Shown here one piece after another: positions 1 through 11,277 of a stretch of 64,000 nt of DNA. The notes under the pieces are model-generated. The model was not told the origin of the DNA, ran no database searches, and worked only from the letters and a program-made list of their open reading frames with translations. The first letter of the stretch is position 1, and each line of letters starts with the position of its first letter. Origin of the DNA: Microglena sp. YARC (lineage: Eukaryota > Chlorophyta > Chlorophyceae > Chlamydomonadales > Chlamydomonadaceae); NCBI GenBank assembly GCA_022414725.1, contig CM039466.1:34608506-34672505 (forward strand), given 5' to 3'. A program made the position numbers and the translations under genes.

Positions 1-2450
1 CAGAGCAGGTACTTGGGCAAGAATTTCGATCATGAGACTCACCATACCCTTTTCGTTGGTCCCAAGACTTGGTATACAGTAAGATATAATTTAAACAAAG
101 CTATAACCAGAAGGACAAGAGTAGAAAACAAGTTTGGAGTTGTCGTCGGAAAGCTCGCAGCTTATTTGCTCCCCCTGGGGTTACACCCAGAGCAGGTACT
201 TGGGCAAGAATTTCGATCATGAGACTCACCATACCCTTTTCGTTGGTCCCAATACTTGGTATACAGTAATATATAATTTAAACAAAGCTATAACCAGAAG
301 GACAAGAGTAGAAAACAAGTTTGGAGTTGTCGTCGGAAAGCTCGCAGCTTATCTGCTCCCCCTGGGGTTACACCCAGAGCAGGTACTTGGGCAAGAATTT
401 CGATCATGAGACTCACCATACCCTTTTCGTTGGTCCCAAGACTTGGTATAGAGTAAGATATAATTTAAACAAAGCTATAACCAGAAGGACAAGAGTAGAA
501 AACAAGTTTGGAGTTGTCGTCGGAAAGCTCGCAGCTTATATGCTCCCCCTGGGGTTACACCCAGAGCAGGTACTTGGGCAAGAATTTCGATCATGAGACT
601 CACCATACCCTTTTCGTTGGTCCCAAGACTTGGTATACAGTAAGATATAATTTAAACAAAGCTATAACCAGAAGGACAAGAGTAGAAAACAAGTTTGGAG
701 TTGTCGTCGGAAAGCTCGCAGCTTATTTGCTCCCCTGGGGTTACACCCAGAGCAGGTACTTGGGCAAGAATTTCGATCATGAGACTCACCATACCCTTTT
801 CGTTGGTCCCAATACTTGGTATACAGTAATATATAATTTAAACAAAGCTATAACCAGAAGGACAAGAGTAGAAAACAAGTTTGGAGTTGTCGTCGGAAAG
901 CTCGCAGCTTATTTGCTCCCCCTGGGGTTACACCCAGAGCAGGTACTTGGGCAAGAATTTCGATCATGAGACTCACCATACCCTTTTCGTTGGTCCCAAG
1001 ACTTGGTATAGAGTAAGATATAATTTAAACAAAGCTATAACCAGAAGTACAAGAATAGAAAACAAGTTTGGAGTTGTCGTCGGAAAGCTCGCAGCTTATC
1101 TGCTCCCCCTGGGGTTACACCCAGAGCAGGTACTTGGGCAAGATCTTTAAATGAGAGAGCATTCAAAACAAATTGGATGGCCCCAAGAGCTTGTGTATGG
1201 CTAGATATGACTTAAAACGACCTGTGTCCAAGAGGAAAGGGTCAGGAATCAGGTATTAATAAATAGAGAAAATGTTGGGTGAGCTGAGCCCCCTAGGGTT
1301 ACACCTAGAGCAGGTACTTGGGCAAGATCTTTTTAAATGAGAGAGCATTCAAAACAAATTGGATGGCCCCAAGAGTTTGTGTATGGCTAGATATGACTTA
1401 AACCGACCTGTGGCCAAGAGGAAAGGGTCAGGAATCAGGTATTAATAAATAGAGAAAATGTTGGGTGAGCTGAGCCCCCTAGGGTTACACCCAGAGCAGG
1501 TACTTGGGCAAGATCTTTTTAAATGAGAGAGCATTCGAAACAAATTGGATGGCCCAAGAGTTTGTGTATGGCTAGATATGACTTAAACCGACCTGTGGCC
1601 AAGAGGAAAGGGTCAGGAATCAGGTATTAATAAATAGAGAAAATGTTGGGTGAGCTGAGCCCCCTAGGGTTACACCCAGAGCAGGTACTTGGGCAAGATC
1701 TTTTTAAATGAGAGAGCATTCGAAACAAATTTGATGGCCCCAAGAGTTTGTGTATGGCTAGATATGACTTAAACCGACCTGTGGCCAAGAGGAAAGGGTC
1801 AGGAATCAGGTATTAATAAATAGAGAAAATGTTGGGTGAGCTGAGCCCCCTAGGGTTACACCCAGAGCAGGTACTTGGGCAAGATCTTTTTAAATGAGAG
1901 AGCATTCGAAACAAATTTGATGGCCCCAAGAGTTTGTGTATGGCTAGATATGACTTAAACCGACCTGTGGCCAAGAGTAAAGGGTCAGGAATCAGGTATT
2001 AATAAATAGAGAAAATGTTGGGTGAGCTGAGCACCTTGGGGTTACACCCAGAGCAGGTACTTGGGCAAGATCTTTTTAAATGAGAGAGCATTCAAAATGA
2101 ATTGGATGGCCCCAAGAGTTTGTGTATGGTTAGATGTGACATAAAAGAAGATATTGTTACCAAGAGGAGATGAGTGGGAAATGAATTTGAGAGTGTCGCG
2201 CAAGCCTTTTCAGACCCTGACCCAGGTGTTACACCCAGAGCAGGTACTTGAGGAAGGATTTTTATAAAGAGAGCCACCATGCATGGATAGATTGTCCTAA
2301 AAGTGTGTATATGGTTAGATGTGATTGAAAACAAGCTGTAGCTAAGAGGAAGGGAGTAGAAATGGAATTGAGAGTGTCGCGGTAGGTTATTGCTGACCTG
2401 AACCCCTGGTGTTACACCCTGAGCAGGTACCTGAGGAAGCATTTCTCAAG
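1..2450. repeat. ~187-bp satellite array, two subfamilies
   Basis: Fourteen head-to-tail units are marked by the shared core GAGCAGGTACTTGGGCAAG, at about 3, 190, 377, 564, 750, 937, 1124, 1308, 1494, 1679, 1865, 2051, 2238 and 2421. Units up to 1124 carry one body (GAATTTCGATCATGAGACTC after the core). Units from 1124 carry a different body (AGATCTTT(TT)AAATGAGAG), and the last two are diverged. Each core lies beside a short inverted repeat (CTGGG...CCCAG). Units of 186-187 bp shift frame between copies, so the ~90-aa open frames here are not taken as genes. The array is cut by the window edge. Confidence 0.9.
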
Positions 2451-2639
2451 AGAGAGAGTCACCCTGCCTCAAAATGTTTCCTCCCAAAACTTTGTAAGCG
2501 CTCAGATGATATGCATACTGAGTTGTGGCCAAGGGGACAAGAGTAGAGCACGAGTATGGAAGTCCCACAGAACGAAAAGCTGACTAGAAGGAAGCATAAC
2601 CCACATAGCAGAATGTTTGGGTGAGCATGCCACTAACTA

Positions 2640-3270
2640 TAGACTAACGCAGCCTAATAATAGCCCTACAACACCTTAGGGTAGCCTGGAAAAGCATAAA
2701 CATAGCCTGGAACAGCCTGGAACAACATGGAAAAAATTAGACCGAAAGGGAGTGAAATAGACGGACTCACTGACGTGACATATCGGACAATATCGGACAA
2801 TATCGGACAAGTATCGGACAACATGGGACAAGTATCGGACAATATCGGACAGTATCGGACAATCATCGATAAATAGCCTGGGGAACGGTGAACTGACGTG
2901 CGAGGATCGATGAAATAGCCTGGAATAGCCTGAAATAGCCCGAAATAGCCCGAAATAGCCTGAAATAGCCTTACATAGTGTGGAAGACGGTGATTTAACG
3001 TGCGAGGATCGATGAAAAGCCTGAAATAGCCTGAAATAGCCTGGAAGACGGTGATTTAACGTGCGAGGATCGATGAAAAGCCTGGAATAGCCTGAAATAG
3101 CCTGGAAGACGGTGATTTAACGTGCGAGGATCGATGAAAAGACTGGAATAGCCTAAAATAGCCTGAAATAGCCTAGGAGACGGTGAAGTATCGGGCAAGT
3201 ATCGGAAAATAGCCTGGGAAAGCCTGAAAAAGACCGAAATAAAGCAAAATAGCCTGAGTTAGCCTAGGGA
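2640..3270. repeat. Degenerate 10-bp repeats with 61-bp higher-order units
   Basis: The stretch is built from two related decamers, TAGCCTGAAA (many variants) and TATCGGACAA (2775-2865). Between about 2983 and 3177 a 61-bp higher-order unit begins GAAGACGGTGATTTAACGTG and recurs at 2983, 3044 and 3105, with a decayed fourth copy. The TAGCCTGAAA decamer reappears at 15780-15870, so it is dispersed. No coding potential is seen. Confidence 0.85.
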
Positions 3271-3307
3271 TTCGTGGAGTATCGTGCAAGTATCGATGAA
3301 AATCAGG

Positions 3308-3560
3308 GTGCCTCACGGGGTGCCCCACGGGGTGCCCCACGGGGTGCCTCACGGGGTGCCTCACGGGGTGCCCCACGGGGTGCCTCACGGGGTGCCTCAC
3401 GGGGTGCCCCACGGGGTGCCTCACGGGGTGCCTCACGGGGTGCCCCACGGGGTGCCTCACGGGGTGCCCCACGGGGTGCCTCACGGGGTGCCTCACGGGG
3501 TGCCTCACGGGGTGCCTCACGGGGTGCCTCGCGGGGCGCCTCACGGGGTGCCTCGCGGGG
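3308..3560. repeat. 12-bp GC-rich minisatellite, ~21 units
   Basis: The unit is GGTGCCYCACGG, nearly perfect over about 21 copies, with the variable Y giving two unit types. Because 12 is a multiple of 3 and the unit has no stop in several frames, long open frames run through it on both strands. None has a flanking domain or splice context, so it is called a minisatellite. Confidence 0.9.
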
Positions 3561-3865
3561 CGAAGAAGAACTTAAGAATGTGCGGAGCTCTAAGCGGAGC
3601 GTTTTGGAGCGGAGCGGCGCCCAGGGGCGGAGCCCCATCCCACAAAAAAAAAGTGCATGTAGACCTCAATATTATTAACGTCAGCACACTGTACAAACAG
3701 CTATAAGCTACATACAACCATAGTAACTTAATAAGCCTCAATCACTTAAGTACTCAACGTGATAAGACATAACTGTTTGCAACAGTCAGGCTATGAACCT
3801 AAGCTGAAGCTTAACTAACATAGGTTAGTATGAAAGAGTTGGAGACAATCAGAGTTGCCCTCTCA

Positions 3866-4170
3866 AATTCTCCTAAGTGCCAATGCAGCAAAGGACTTAA
3901 TGAATTGGAGAAACTCCAATCCACCTAAGTGCCAATGCAGCAAAGGACTCAATGAATTCGAGAGGGCTCCAATCCACCTAAGTGCCAATGCAGCAAAGGA
4001 CTTAATGAATTGGAGAAACTCCAATCCACCTAAGTGCCAATGCAGCAAAGGACTCAATGAATTCGAGAGGGCTCCAATCCACCTAAGTGCCAATGCAGCA
4101 AAGGACTTAATGAATTGGAGAAACTCCAATCCACCTAAGTGCCAATGAAGCAAAGGACTTAGTGAATTGG
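3866..4170. repeat. 105-bp higher-order repeat of 52- and 53-bp monomers
   Basis: Six monomers carry CAATG(C/A)AGCAAAGGACT, starting at 3881, 3933, 3986, 4038, 4091 and 4143, so the spacing alternates 52, 53, 52, 53, 52. Alternate monomers differ (AATTGGAGAAACT against AATTCGAGAGGGCT), which defines a 105-bp dimeric unit. It lies about 700 bp from the 28S fragment and may belong to the rDNA intergenic spacer; that link is inference. Confidence 0.85.
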
Positions 4171-4279
4171 AGGCAACTGATCGGCTATGAACCGACACAG
4201 CTGCTGACCCACCCTTAATAAGGCTGGTTAATTTGAACAAGGGATGAACTCGACGTGAATGAAATGCATAAGGTAATTT

Positions 4280-4855
4280 CAATCATCCACAAGGATACCT
4301 TAAGGTCATGGAAATGGCTGGGAAAGGGCAGCTGAAAAGGGCAAAGCTATAAGTAGTCAAGAGGCTATGAACCTTAACAAGACTATAGTCCCAACACAGT
4401 CAAGGTCGGTAAAGTTGGAGGAGGGGAAAGGTCTCAATCTCTCAAAGGGCACGTTAAGGGTAACGACACCCAGGAGGGAAAGAGCAAAGCCAACACCGTT
4501 ACAAGGGACCGTTGGGTAACTGTCTCTTCTAGAGATGAAGACACGTCTTAAGGTCTCTAAACCTCGAAGTCTCAAACCAATGAGGAACCAAAGCTGCAGC
4601 TAAGGTCTCTCAAAGGGAAGAGACGGTCGAGGTAAGAGTAAGATAGGACGGGCAAGCTGAACTAAGGCTCTATCAGACAAGCCGTCGCTCGACTGATTAA
4701 GTTCAATCCCTCTAAGTGAGACCGTAGCTAACGGTCTCTAAGAGAGATCCCCACTCCCTAATTGACCGTAGCTAGCGGTCTCTTAGAGAGAGAGAGAAGG
4801 GGGGGAGGTGGAATAGAGAGATGGATAGAGGTGAAGATATGCACAAGGCATATCA
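4280..4855 (-). other. Probable rDNA spacer downstream of 28S
   Basis: This non-coding stretch abuts the 3' end of the 28S fragment. It contains short repeats built on GGTCTCT and two copies of GACCGTAGCTARCGGTCTCT (about 4722-4790), followed by an AG-rich tract. A perfect 7-bp stem hairpin, GATATGC-ACAAG-GCATATC (4836-4854), sits immediately past the 28S 3' end, where a processing or termination structure would be expected. Assignment to the rDNA spacer rests on position only. Confidence 0.45.
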
Positions 4856-4857
4856 AC

Positions 4858-5254
4858 AAATCTTTCGAACAAGGGCTGAATCTCAGCGGATCGTAGCAAC
4901 AAGGCCACTCTGCCGCTTACAATACCCCGTTCGAGCCAAGTCGTCTACAAAGGATTTACCCCAATGACGAGTGAAATTGTCATGCTCGGCGCCCAGCCCC
5001 GTGTTGTGAACGGGACAGGGGAAGCCAACGGGTATGCTCCTGCGTCCGGAAGAACCGAACGTATTAGTAGTCGGGTGACGCCATCGGGAAAAGTGGCGTC
5101 GCACCTAGCACAGCTTCTGACTTAGAGGCGTTCAGTCATTAGCTTACGGATGTTAGCTTTGCGCCATTGGCTTTTCAGCCAAGCGCATTACCAATTATCC
5201 GACCCGGCGGTTCCTCTCGTACTGAGCCGAATTACTATGGCGACACCGATTCAA

Positions 5255-5309
<55 letters not shown>

Positions 5310-5362
5310 ATTAGTGGGTGAACAATCCAACGCTTGGTGAATTCTGCTTCACAATGATAGGA
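4858..5362 (-). rRNA. 28S (LSU) rRNA, 3'-terminal fragment, 5'-truncated
   Basis: The reverse complement carries the universally conserved end of nuclear large-subunit rRNA. Visible landmarks are the sarcin-ricin loop core AGTACGAGAGGAACCG (about 5207-5222), the upstream block around GAATTCACCAAGCG (about 5330-5343) and the 3'-terminal block ending near CAGCCCTTGTTCGAAAGATTTG. Reading from the 3' end, the match stops near 5362, just before the conserved block GGCTCTTCCTATCATTG would begin. Beyond that point the sequence is unrelated, so roughly 500 nt of a gene more than 3 kb long remains and no 18S or 5.8S is present. It is either an rDNA pseudogene fragment or an rDNA edge broken by insertion or assembly. 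The exact ends are approximate. Confidence 0.9.
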
Positions 5363-7714
5363 CAGAGAAGACGGTAAGGATAAGGTCTTTACAATTAGAT
5401 AAGCATTCGATCAATGCGCTAGGAGAAAGTACTGGGATGCAGCGGTACCTCATGGTACCGGCATTAGTGTCCGTGCCATAGCTGGCAGCGGCACAGCAGT
5501 ACAGTGCTACAGGGAGGAGTCCTGTGCACTCTAAGTCACTCTAGGTGAGCCGGTGAAACCCGGTGAATAACATTTGTAGGTTTAATAACAACTACTAGCA
5601 GCCGTTGCAATTCTTCTATGAGGATTTGCCACATGGTTTGTAATGGCTTTTTTGGCTTTTAAGTTTTGTCTTACTGTTTTATGCTGAAGTATCCGAGGTT
5701 TCAAGTAATGGTGTGTTGCGCTGATCACATGGCCTACCAGCCTTCAGGCTGCTCCACCGTTTACGGGGGAGGTCAACATGGTAGTGCGGTTCAGAGACAA
5801 GTCTACCTCCACGAACAGAAATCGAATTTGATGCTGATGACAGCGCGCGCAAATACGAACGCATACATCTACATAATTTCTCTAGCGGCGCAGTTTTCGA
5901 GCAGATGTGTGGCTTCCAAGGTTGGTGTCGGTTGGGTCGGTTGGGTCCTGTCATGCCTCGTATTTTAGTTGAAGATGGTTTCAGTGATAGGAACTGAACA
6001 AAAAGCGACGGTACCTAAAGCAGTACGTCGGCGAGGCTGCCCGATAGAGCAGTGTATTCAAAGGCCGCTCCTCGCCTCGTATTTGGTGCAACCCTGGAAG
6101 TGAAAATCTTCGAAAAATCCGCGTGCGCGAAGATTTACCCAGCTTCTTTGTTGCAGTGCGATTTCATTCGCTATTATCTGGTTGTTGAGACCGCAGGAGT
6201 CAGCGAAGCATCTCTTTCTCTCCCTTCCTGGCCTAAATTGGGGCTGACTCCGTACCACCTCCGGGCTGCAGCGAGGAGGCCCCTGAGGAGCGGAGCAACA
6301 GCTTGGTAGTCTAATTAAGTTCCTACGAGATGGTTTGTCCTCCAGAGCATGCTTTATTCTTCCGCAATTATAATTTCGGCTGTAGGGTCCGGGGAGGGTC
6401 AGGTGCCGGAACTTTGTGGTCATGCCAAAACGATGTTTGGTACGCCAAAACTGGAGACGATGCATTAGGGTCCTCTGTATGTATGTCCAACAGCATTCGA
6501 CCAATGGTGGTGGCTAGCGTTAAATAGCCCTACTTTATGTCACTACTCACTGAGCGGCGGAAGTTAAGCGCCCGGCGCCCGGCGCCAGGCGCGGCCAGGC
6601 GCCCGACGGGCGCGGGCGGGCTTGGAGTCAAGGCTGAGTAGGCCCGTCATGTGTGCGTTTCAGCCTATAATTTGAGGTGAATAGCCCTGGGTGGCTGGGT
6701 CCTCCCAGAGTTGCCCGAATGGGCGTAGGAGTTGTCCAATGGCTCTATAGTGTTCCTGGACTATGTGGCCATGGCGATGGTTGAAAACATTGGGCGGATC
6801 AAATTTTATCGGCCTCCCAAGTGGGTTGGTTTGGTGCAAAAACTGCTTGTAACCTATTTTTTGCCACATCAGACGGACATAACACTCCACTTTTTTGTTG
6901 ACAGTTTTTTGTAATATCCCCATCAATATTTTTATAATTATGGGCCCTTCAGAACTGTTGTGTGAGTCAGGCTCGAATTTAAATGCATTTTTGGCGAAAA
7001 ATCACTGCACAAAATAAATGTGGGTCCAAAATCCATAACATGTTTTCGACTAAATGTTCAAATATTGATTTTGTCTCAACCGTCATTCCTAGTTAATTTG
7101 GGTCCAATCGGAGAAAGTCGATTTCGTCTCTGAACAGCACTACATGGGTAGTACACACTACTACACCTCTCCCAACCATTCCCTCGAGTTACGTTGCACG
7201 GGGCCAGTTTATCGCTCTTCCTCGGGGTCCAGTGTCCCGGACAGCAGGCAAATGGAGTATTGTCTCCACCGTATTGTCTCTGCCAACCTAGACTGTGCCA
7301 AGCCAAGCCAAGCTGGGTTGGTGGATCTGTCAGGATCTATCCACGTCAGCCGACAAAACGTTTTACCCTAGGGTGGACCGCCGCCCCCGCGCGCGCGCCC
7401 ATGGTCCCCCGTGGTTGAAGATGCGCGCATGTTGTACCGGTCTAACCGCCCCGTGCGTTAGCTGTTAGTTGATCCACGGCAGCTGAATCAGCATACACCT
7501 GCCGGCCTCGCTTTCAATTTAGTCCACGATTTGCCAGCGAGCAGTCACCTCGATTATACATACCCAGTACTAAAAGCGTCTGGCCCCACGTCCCGGCACC
7601 CAGCCGAAGACACCAGACCCCTTGGACTGGCACGCCACTTCCCTGACTGCTTACTTTATCCTACCCCTACACCTTCGATAGCATCTTCTACACGTCGCGA
7701 TCTTTAAGACCACC
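5363..7714. other. Intergenic, no gene recognised
   Basis: No conserved coding sequence is seen. Several short open frames overlap one another on both strands (for example around 6050-6510) without domains, splice context or codon signature. A very GC-rich stretch of GGCGCC/GGCGCCC repeats lies at about 6565-6620, and a CG-alternating tract at about 7375-7400. The last part should contain the promoter and 5' UTR of the bisphosphate nucleotidase gene, but no clear TATA element stands out. Confidence 0.5.
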
Positions 7715-10700
7715 ATGGAGCACGCACCCACGTTGATAGACTCGAATGCAGACCCCTTGCAAAGGCGGGTCAGGAGCCGGCGAAACAGCTTCTCTCCAGC
7801 CCCGACCGACCCCATTGCTTGCCTGAAGGGAGCCCCCTACGCTCGTGAGATGCAAGCTGCGGTGGACGCGGTCCGCATTGCAGCCCGACTGTGCAAGGTA
7901 TGCTAGGGTTTGCCGGTCGATATGCCAACATGCCATATGTGGTAGGGTCGTGTGTGGCTCGGGACTGAGAGGCTAGGCATGGTGAAGAGGAACGTGGTGG
8001 GGGGATGTTGTGGGCTGAGTGGTGGTAGGTAGGGTAGAGTGGGCCTGTTGTTGTTGAGGACCTGGATGCATTGGCATTATTGGTTGGGGATGATTATAGT
8101 TTGGAATGGTTGGGGTGCACTCAATGTGGTCGGCTTGTTCTTGTTCTAGGGAAAGGTTAAGCCAGAAGGTCCAACACGGGGTGGGTTGCATCCCAATTCA
8201 AAGATGGAGGATAGATAGATAGATAGAGATAGAGGAAATACCAGCGCCCCTTGAATTGGATTGGAATGCACAGAATTCATGAGGCCAAGGCGTACCAACA
8301 TACTCCGGCTTGAGTGTCAAGAATGTAGGTTAGGGACTTTGCTCATGACTATATATATACATGATGTATATACATATCATGCCATCATATGAATATATGG
8401 TATCGTATGTTGCCGGCAGGCTTACTAGGCTAGAGCTTGCAGTTATACACAAGATCATATGATGCAATTTGTATGATTTCAAACTCATCTATGGTCAACA
8501 TCATATAATATTCCATTCCCTACTCATGACGGGATCCCCTGTCCACTTTTTGCATGTCAGGGGGCTACCACCTGAAGTGCACTTTACACACTACAGTCTC
8601 TGGATACGCTGAGTATCCTCCGAACATACTCCCTCCTGATGTCAACAAGCCACACTTGAATGCGTCTAACGGGATTGTCCACACTTGAATGCGTCTGACA
8701 GGATTGTTCATAGAACAGGACGCAAACATAATAACTTTGACAGTTCTTGGATGGTATTGTCTTCCACCCCCCATAAATATTCAACTACAAACACTGAAAT
8801 CCAGGCAGTACAACACCAGCTGTGTTCGATGACTGAGAAGATGGAGAAAGTGGACGACTCACCGGTGACTGTAGCAGACTACGGCGCACAAGCCCTTGTG
8901 GCTTGGTCTCTCTCTAAGCAAGATCCTAAAAACCGGCTGTCCATGGTAGCAGAGGAAGACTCGCACACGCTTAGGTGGGTGCTTCACATATCTATTTCTC
9001 TATTTAAATTGCATGCATGTATGTATTTTATCCGGTACACCATGGGCAGCAGCGGAATATGCACACACCCTTAGGTGGGTGCTTCATATATCTATTTCTC
9101 TGTTCAAATTGTATGCATGTATGTATTTTAGCCGGTAAACCATGGGCAGCAGAGGAATACGCTCACACCCTTAGGTGGGTGCTTCAAACATATTTGTTTC
9201 TTTGTTCGAAATGTATGCATGTATGTATTTTATGTATGGGCGCATGCCTGCTTTGTGCATTCTATTGCACTGCCTGGTCTTGTTTGCAACTTAAATGCAT
9301 TTGTTTTACAGTCCAGCGGTAGCCAAGTAGGCTGAAGAGACTATCCCAACCTTACAAAACAGGAAAGGCTGTTAAAAACAGGAAAGGCGGTTAACAAACA
9401 GGAAAGGCTGTTAACAAACAAGAAAGGCTGTTAACAAACAGGAAAGGCTGTTAACAAGCAGGAAAGGCTGTTAACAAACAGGAAAGGCTGTTAACAAACA
9501 GGAAAGGCTGTTAACAAACAGGAAAGGCTGTTAACAAACAGGAAAGGCTGTTAACAAACAGGAAAGGCTGTTCAAAAAACAGGAAAGGCTGTTAACAAAC
9601 GGGAAAGGCTGTTAAATGAAGACTGGTTAGCTAAACATCAACAAGTCGTAAACAACGGGTCACGTGCTATGCCGATAATTTAATAATTGTTCAAAACGTA
9701 TAAATACATCATGTAGTCCTAAGGCAAATCAGTCAGGGGTTCTTGACATGATCGGATGAGACTTGGGGAGTGTTCTGGAGCACCCATGATGGAGGCAGTA
9801 GCGAAATAACCACTGTTTTCCTTTTCGGCTACAAGGAGTAGCTTCTAGGCAGCTCCCCTGGCTGGCTAGTCAGCCAAACCTAAAGCAACCTAGTGCTCCT
9901 TGTAGCCGACGTTATTAGCTTTCTAGCGCTGCTGATGTTTTGAAGGAATGGAATGGGAACTAGGCATGGTGTCTTCTGGAGGTCTTGTTTCAAGTGAAGC
10001 TATCTCCAGTTACATGAGCAGTCTCCTCCCGGGTTTAGCTGCCTATTAGCCTACCCCTGGACTGAAGCAACATACTCCCCCATACACTGTCCCCATCCTC
10101 AGTGCAAGGCACACAAACCAAAGCACAGAGAATATCATAGGGGCCTATATATGCTGCATATTTGCCTACCCCTGGACTGCAAGAACATACTTCCTCCTCT
10201 CAGGCCGCAGTACAGAAAGTATCGGTTCATGTGCTTGGCTGAAAGATTGTGTCTTGTACTCATCTAAGCTTGACCCTCGATTCAGGCCACCATACATCTG
10301 ATCATGTGCTTGACTTTTTGATGGTGTCATGTAAGCTTGTCCCTCCATTCAGGCCGCCATGCATCTACACATTTGTTCCATATGTATGTTAATCTAATGC
10401 AATGATTGCTTACACCCTCCCTTGTAGATCCCCTTCTGGCCAGGGTATAGTGGAGCGCATCACTCAGCTGGTCAACTCAGTCCTTGAGGGTGAGGAGGGT
10501 GCTACCCCCCTCACAGCCAATGAAGTGCTAGAGCTTATTGATCTGGGTGATTCCCCTGGTGGTCCCAGCGGTCGTCATTGGGTGCTGGACCCCATTGACG
10601 GCACCAAGGGCTTTGTAGGAATGCGCCAGTATGCTATCTGCTTGGCGCTGATTCAGGATGGTGAGGTGGTGGTGGGTGTGCTGGGTTGCCCCAACATCAC

Positions 10701-11277
10701 CCAATCCCCTGTCACTGAAGAAGACGGTGGACCCAGTGCTATGGCCAAGGCCAAGGAGAGTGATAACGTTGGCTCTGTGTTCTTTGCTCACCAGGGCTAT
10801 GGTGCCTATGTGGCTCCCATGTGGGGGAACTACAGCCTACAAACCCTGCCCAACATTCAACGCATCCATGTGGATGATGTGCCTGCCCCTTTCACCAATG
10901 CCCGCTTCATGGGGGCGTATGAGCCAGGCCACTCCAATCATGGTTTCTCTGCCGCCCTGGCTAGCAAGGTGGGTGTGAGCCTTCCCCCCTTCCTCATGGA
11001 CAGCCAGGCCAAGTATGGAATCCTGTCACGGGGCGATGCCTCTGTCTTCATGCGCTTCCCACCTCCCTCTTACCGAGAGAAGATCTGGGACCATGCTGCT
11101 GGCTTTGTGATTGTTGAGGAGGCAGGTGGCAAGGTGACTGATGCACATGGCCAGCGGCTGGACTTCTCTCAAGGCCGGGAGCTGGATACGTATGGTGGTA
11201 TTGTAGCGGGCCCCCCCTTGGTGCATAGCGCTGTGCTGGCGGCTGTGCTGGAGCTAGGTGGACCGCACAACCACTAG
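7715..11277 (+). CDS. SAL1: 3'(2'),5'-bisphosphate nucleotidase (HAL2/SAL1 family), 3 exons
   Basis: Exons 7715-7897, 8805-8974 and 10428-11277 join to a 400-aa protein. Introns are GT-AG, phase 0 then phase 2. The family dephosphorylates 3'-phosphoadenosine 5'-phosphate (and PAPS) to AMP, is Mg-dependent and Li-sensitive, and supports sulfate assimilation; in plants it also controls PAP retrograde signalling. Visible motifs: YAREMQAAVDAV entry helix (exon 1); DDSPVTVADYGAQA (78-91); VAEEDS (109-114) supplying acidic metal ligands; the inositol-monophosphatase-superfamily signature DPIDGTKGF (172-180); and the second signature WDHAAG (338-343), with D339 the expected metal ligand. Length fits the family (about 350-410 aa). 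The ATG lies in a strong ACCACCATGG context with an in-frame TAG 12 codons upstream. Splicing restores an uninterrupted family alignment at both junctions. The arginine/serine-rich N-terminus may be a targeting region; this is inference. The symbol follows the plant orthologue name. Confidence 0.95.
8350..8522. mobile_element. hAT-like MITE, family with GATATCATATG core (copy 1)
   Basis: This 173-bp element lies in intron 1 of the bisphosphate nucleotidase gene and is flanked by a perfect 8-bp duplication CTCATGAC (8342-8349 and 8523-8530). Its interior is AT-rich and palindromic (TATCAT/ATGATA motifs) and includes GTTGCCGGCAGGCTTACTAGGC. The right end TTCCATTCCCTA matches the TAGGGA-type terminus of the copies at 15507 and 19153; the left end has decayed to TATATATA. 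No coding capacity. Confidence 0.8.
8941..9215 (+). repeat. Tandem triplication of exon 2 edge with splice donor
   Basis: The end of exon 2 (from CCATGGTAGCAG to CGCTTAG) plus the donor GTGGGTGCTTC is followed by two ~103-bp copies inside intron 2. Their donors are at about 9076 and 9174; the first is the real donor at 8975. Each copy repeats the exon-like CCATGGGCAGCAG...CCCTTAG followed by GTGGGTGCTTC and an ATGCATGTATGTATTTT tail. Confidence 0.85.
9356..9617. repeat. 20-bp tandem array in intron 2
   Basis: About 13 units of AAACAGGAAAGGCTGTTAAC, each containing the palindrome GTTAAC, sit in the second intron of the bisphosphate nucleotidase gene. Units are contiguous with no unique spacers, so this is not a CRISPR array. 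Confidence 0.9.
9811..9910. mobile_element. Short member of the CACTGTTT MITE family
   Basis: It begins CACTGTTTTCCTTTTCGGCT and carries the family hallmark AGCTTCTAGGCAGCTCC. It closes with CTCCTTGTAGCCGAC, an inverted copy of its CGGCTACAAGGAG. No target duplication was found. It lies in intron 2 of the bisphosphate nucleotidase gene. Confidence 0.6.

Noticed and set aside
134..1150. ~91-aa repeated frames in the satellite
   Set aside because: The unit length of 187 shifts frame each copy, the frames overlap each other and end at the same unit stop, so they are a by-product of the repeat.
3274..3706. Arginine/alanine-rich or histidine/proline-rich proteins from the 12-bp minisatellite
   Set aside because: Overlapping frames on both strands are equally open and none has flanking domain, start context or splice support.
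6050..6510. Overlapping frames of 85 and 148 codons on opposite strands
   Set aside because: There is no domain, no splice context and comparable openness on both strands.
9356..9617. CRISPR-like regular repeat
   Set aside because: The 20-bp units are contiguous with no unique spacers, and it lies inside an intron of a eukaryotic gene.
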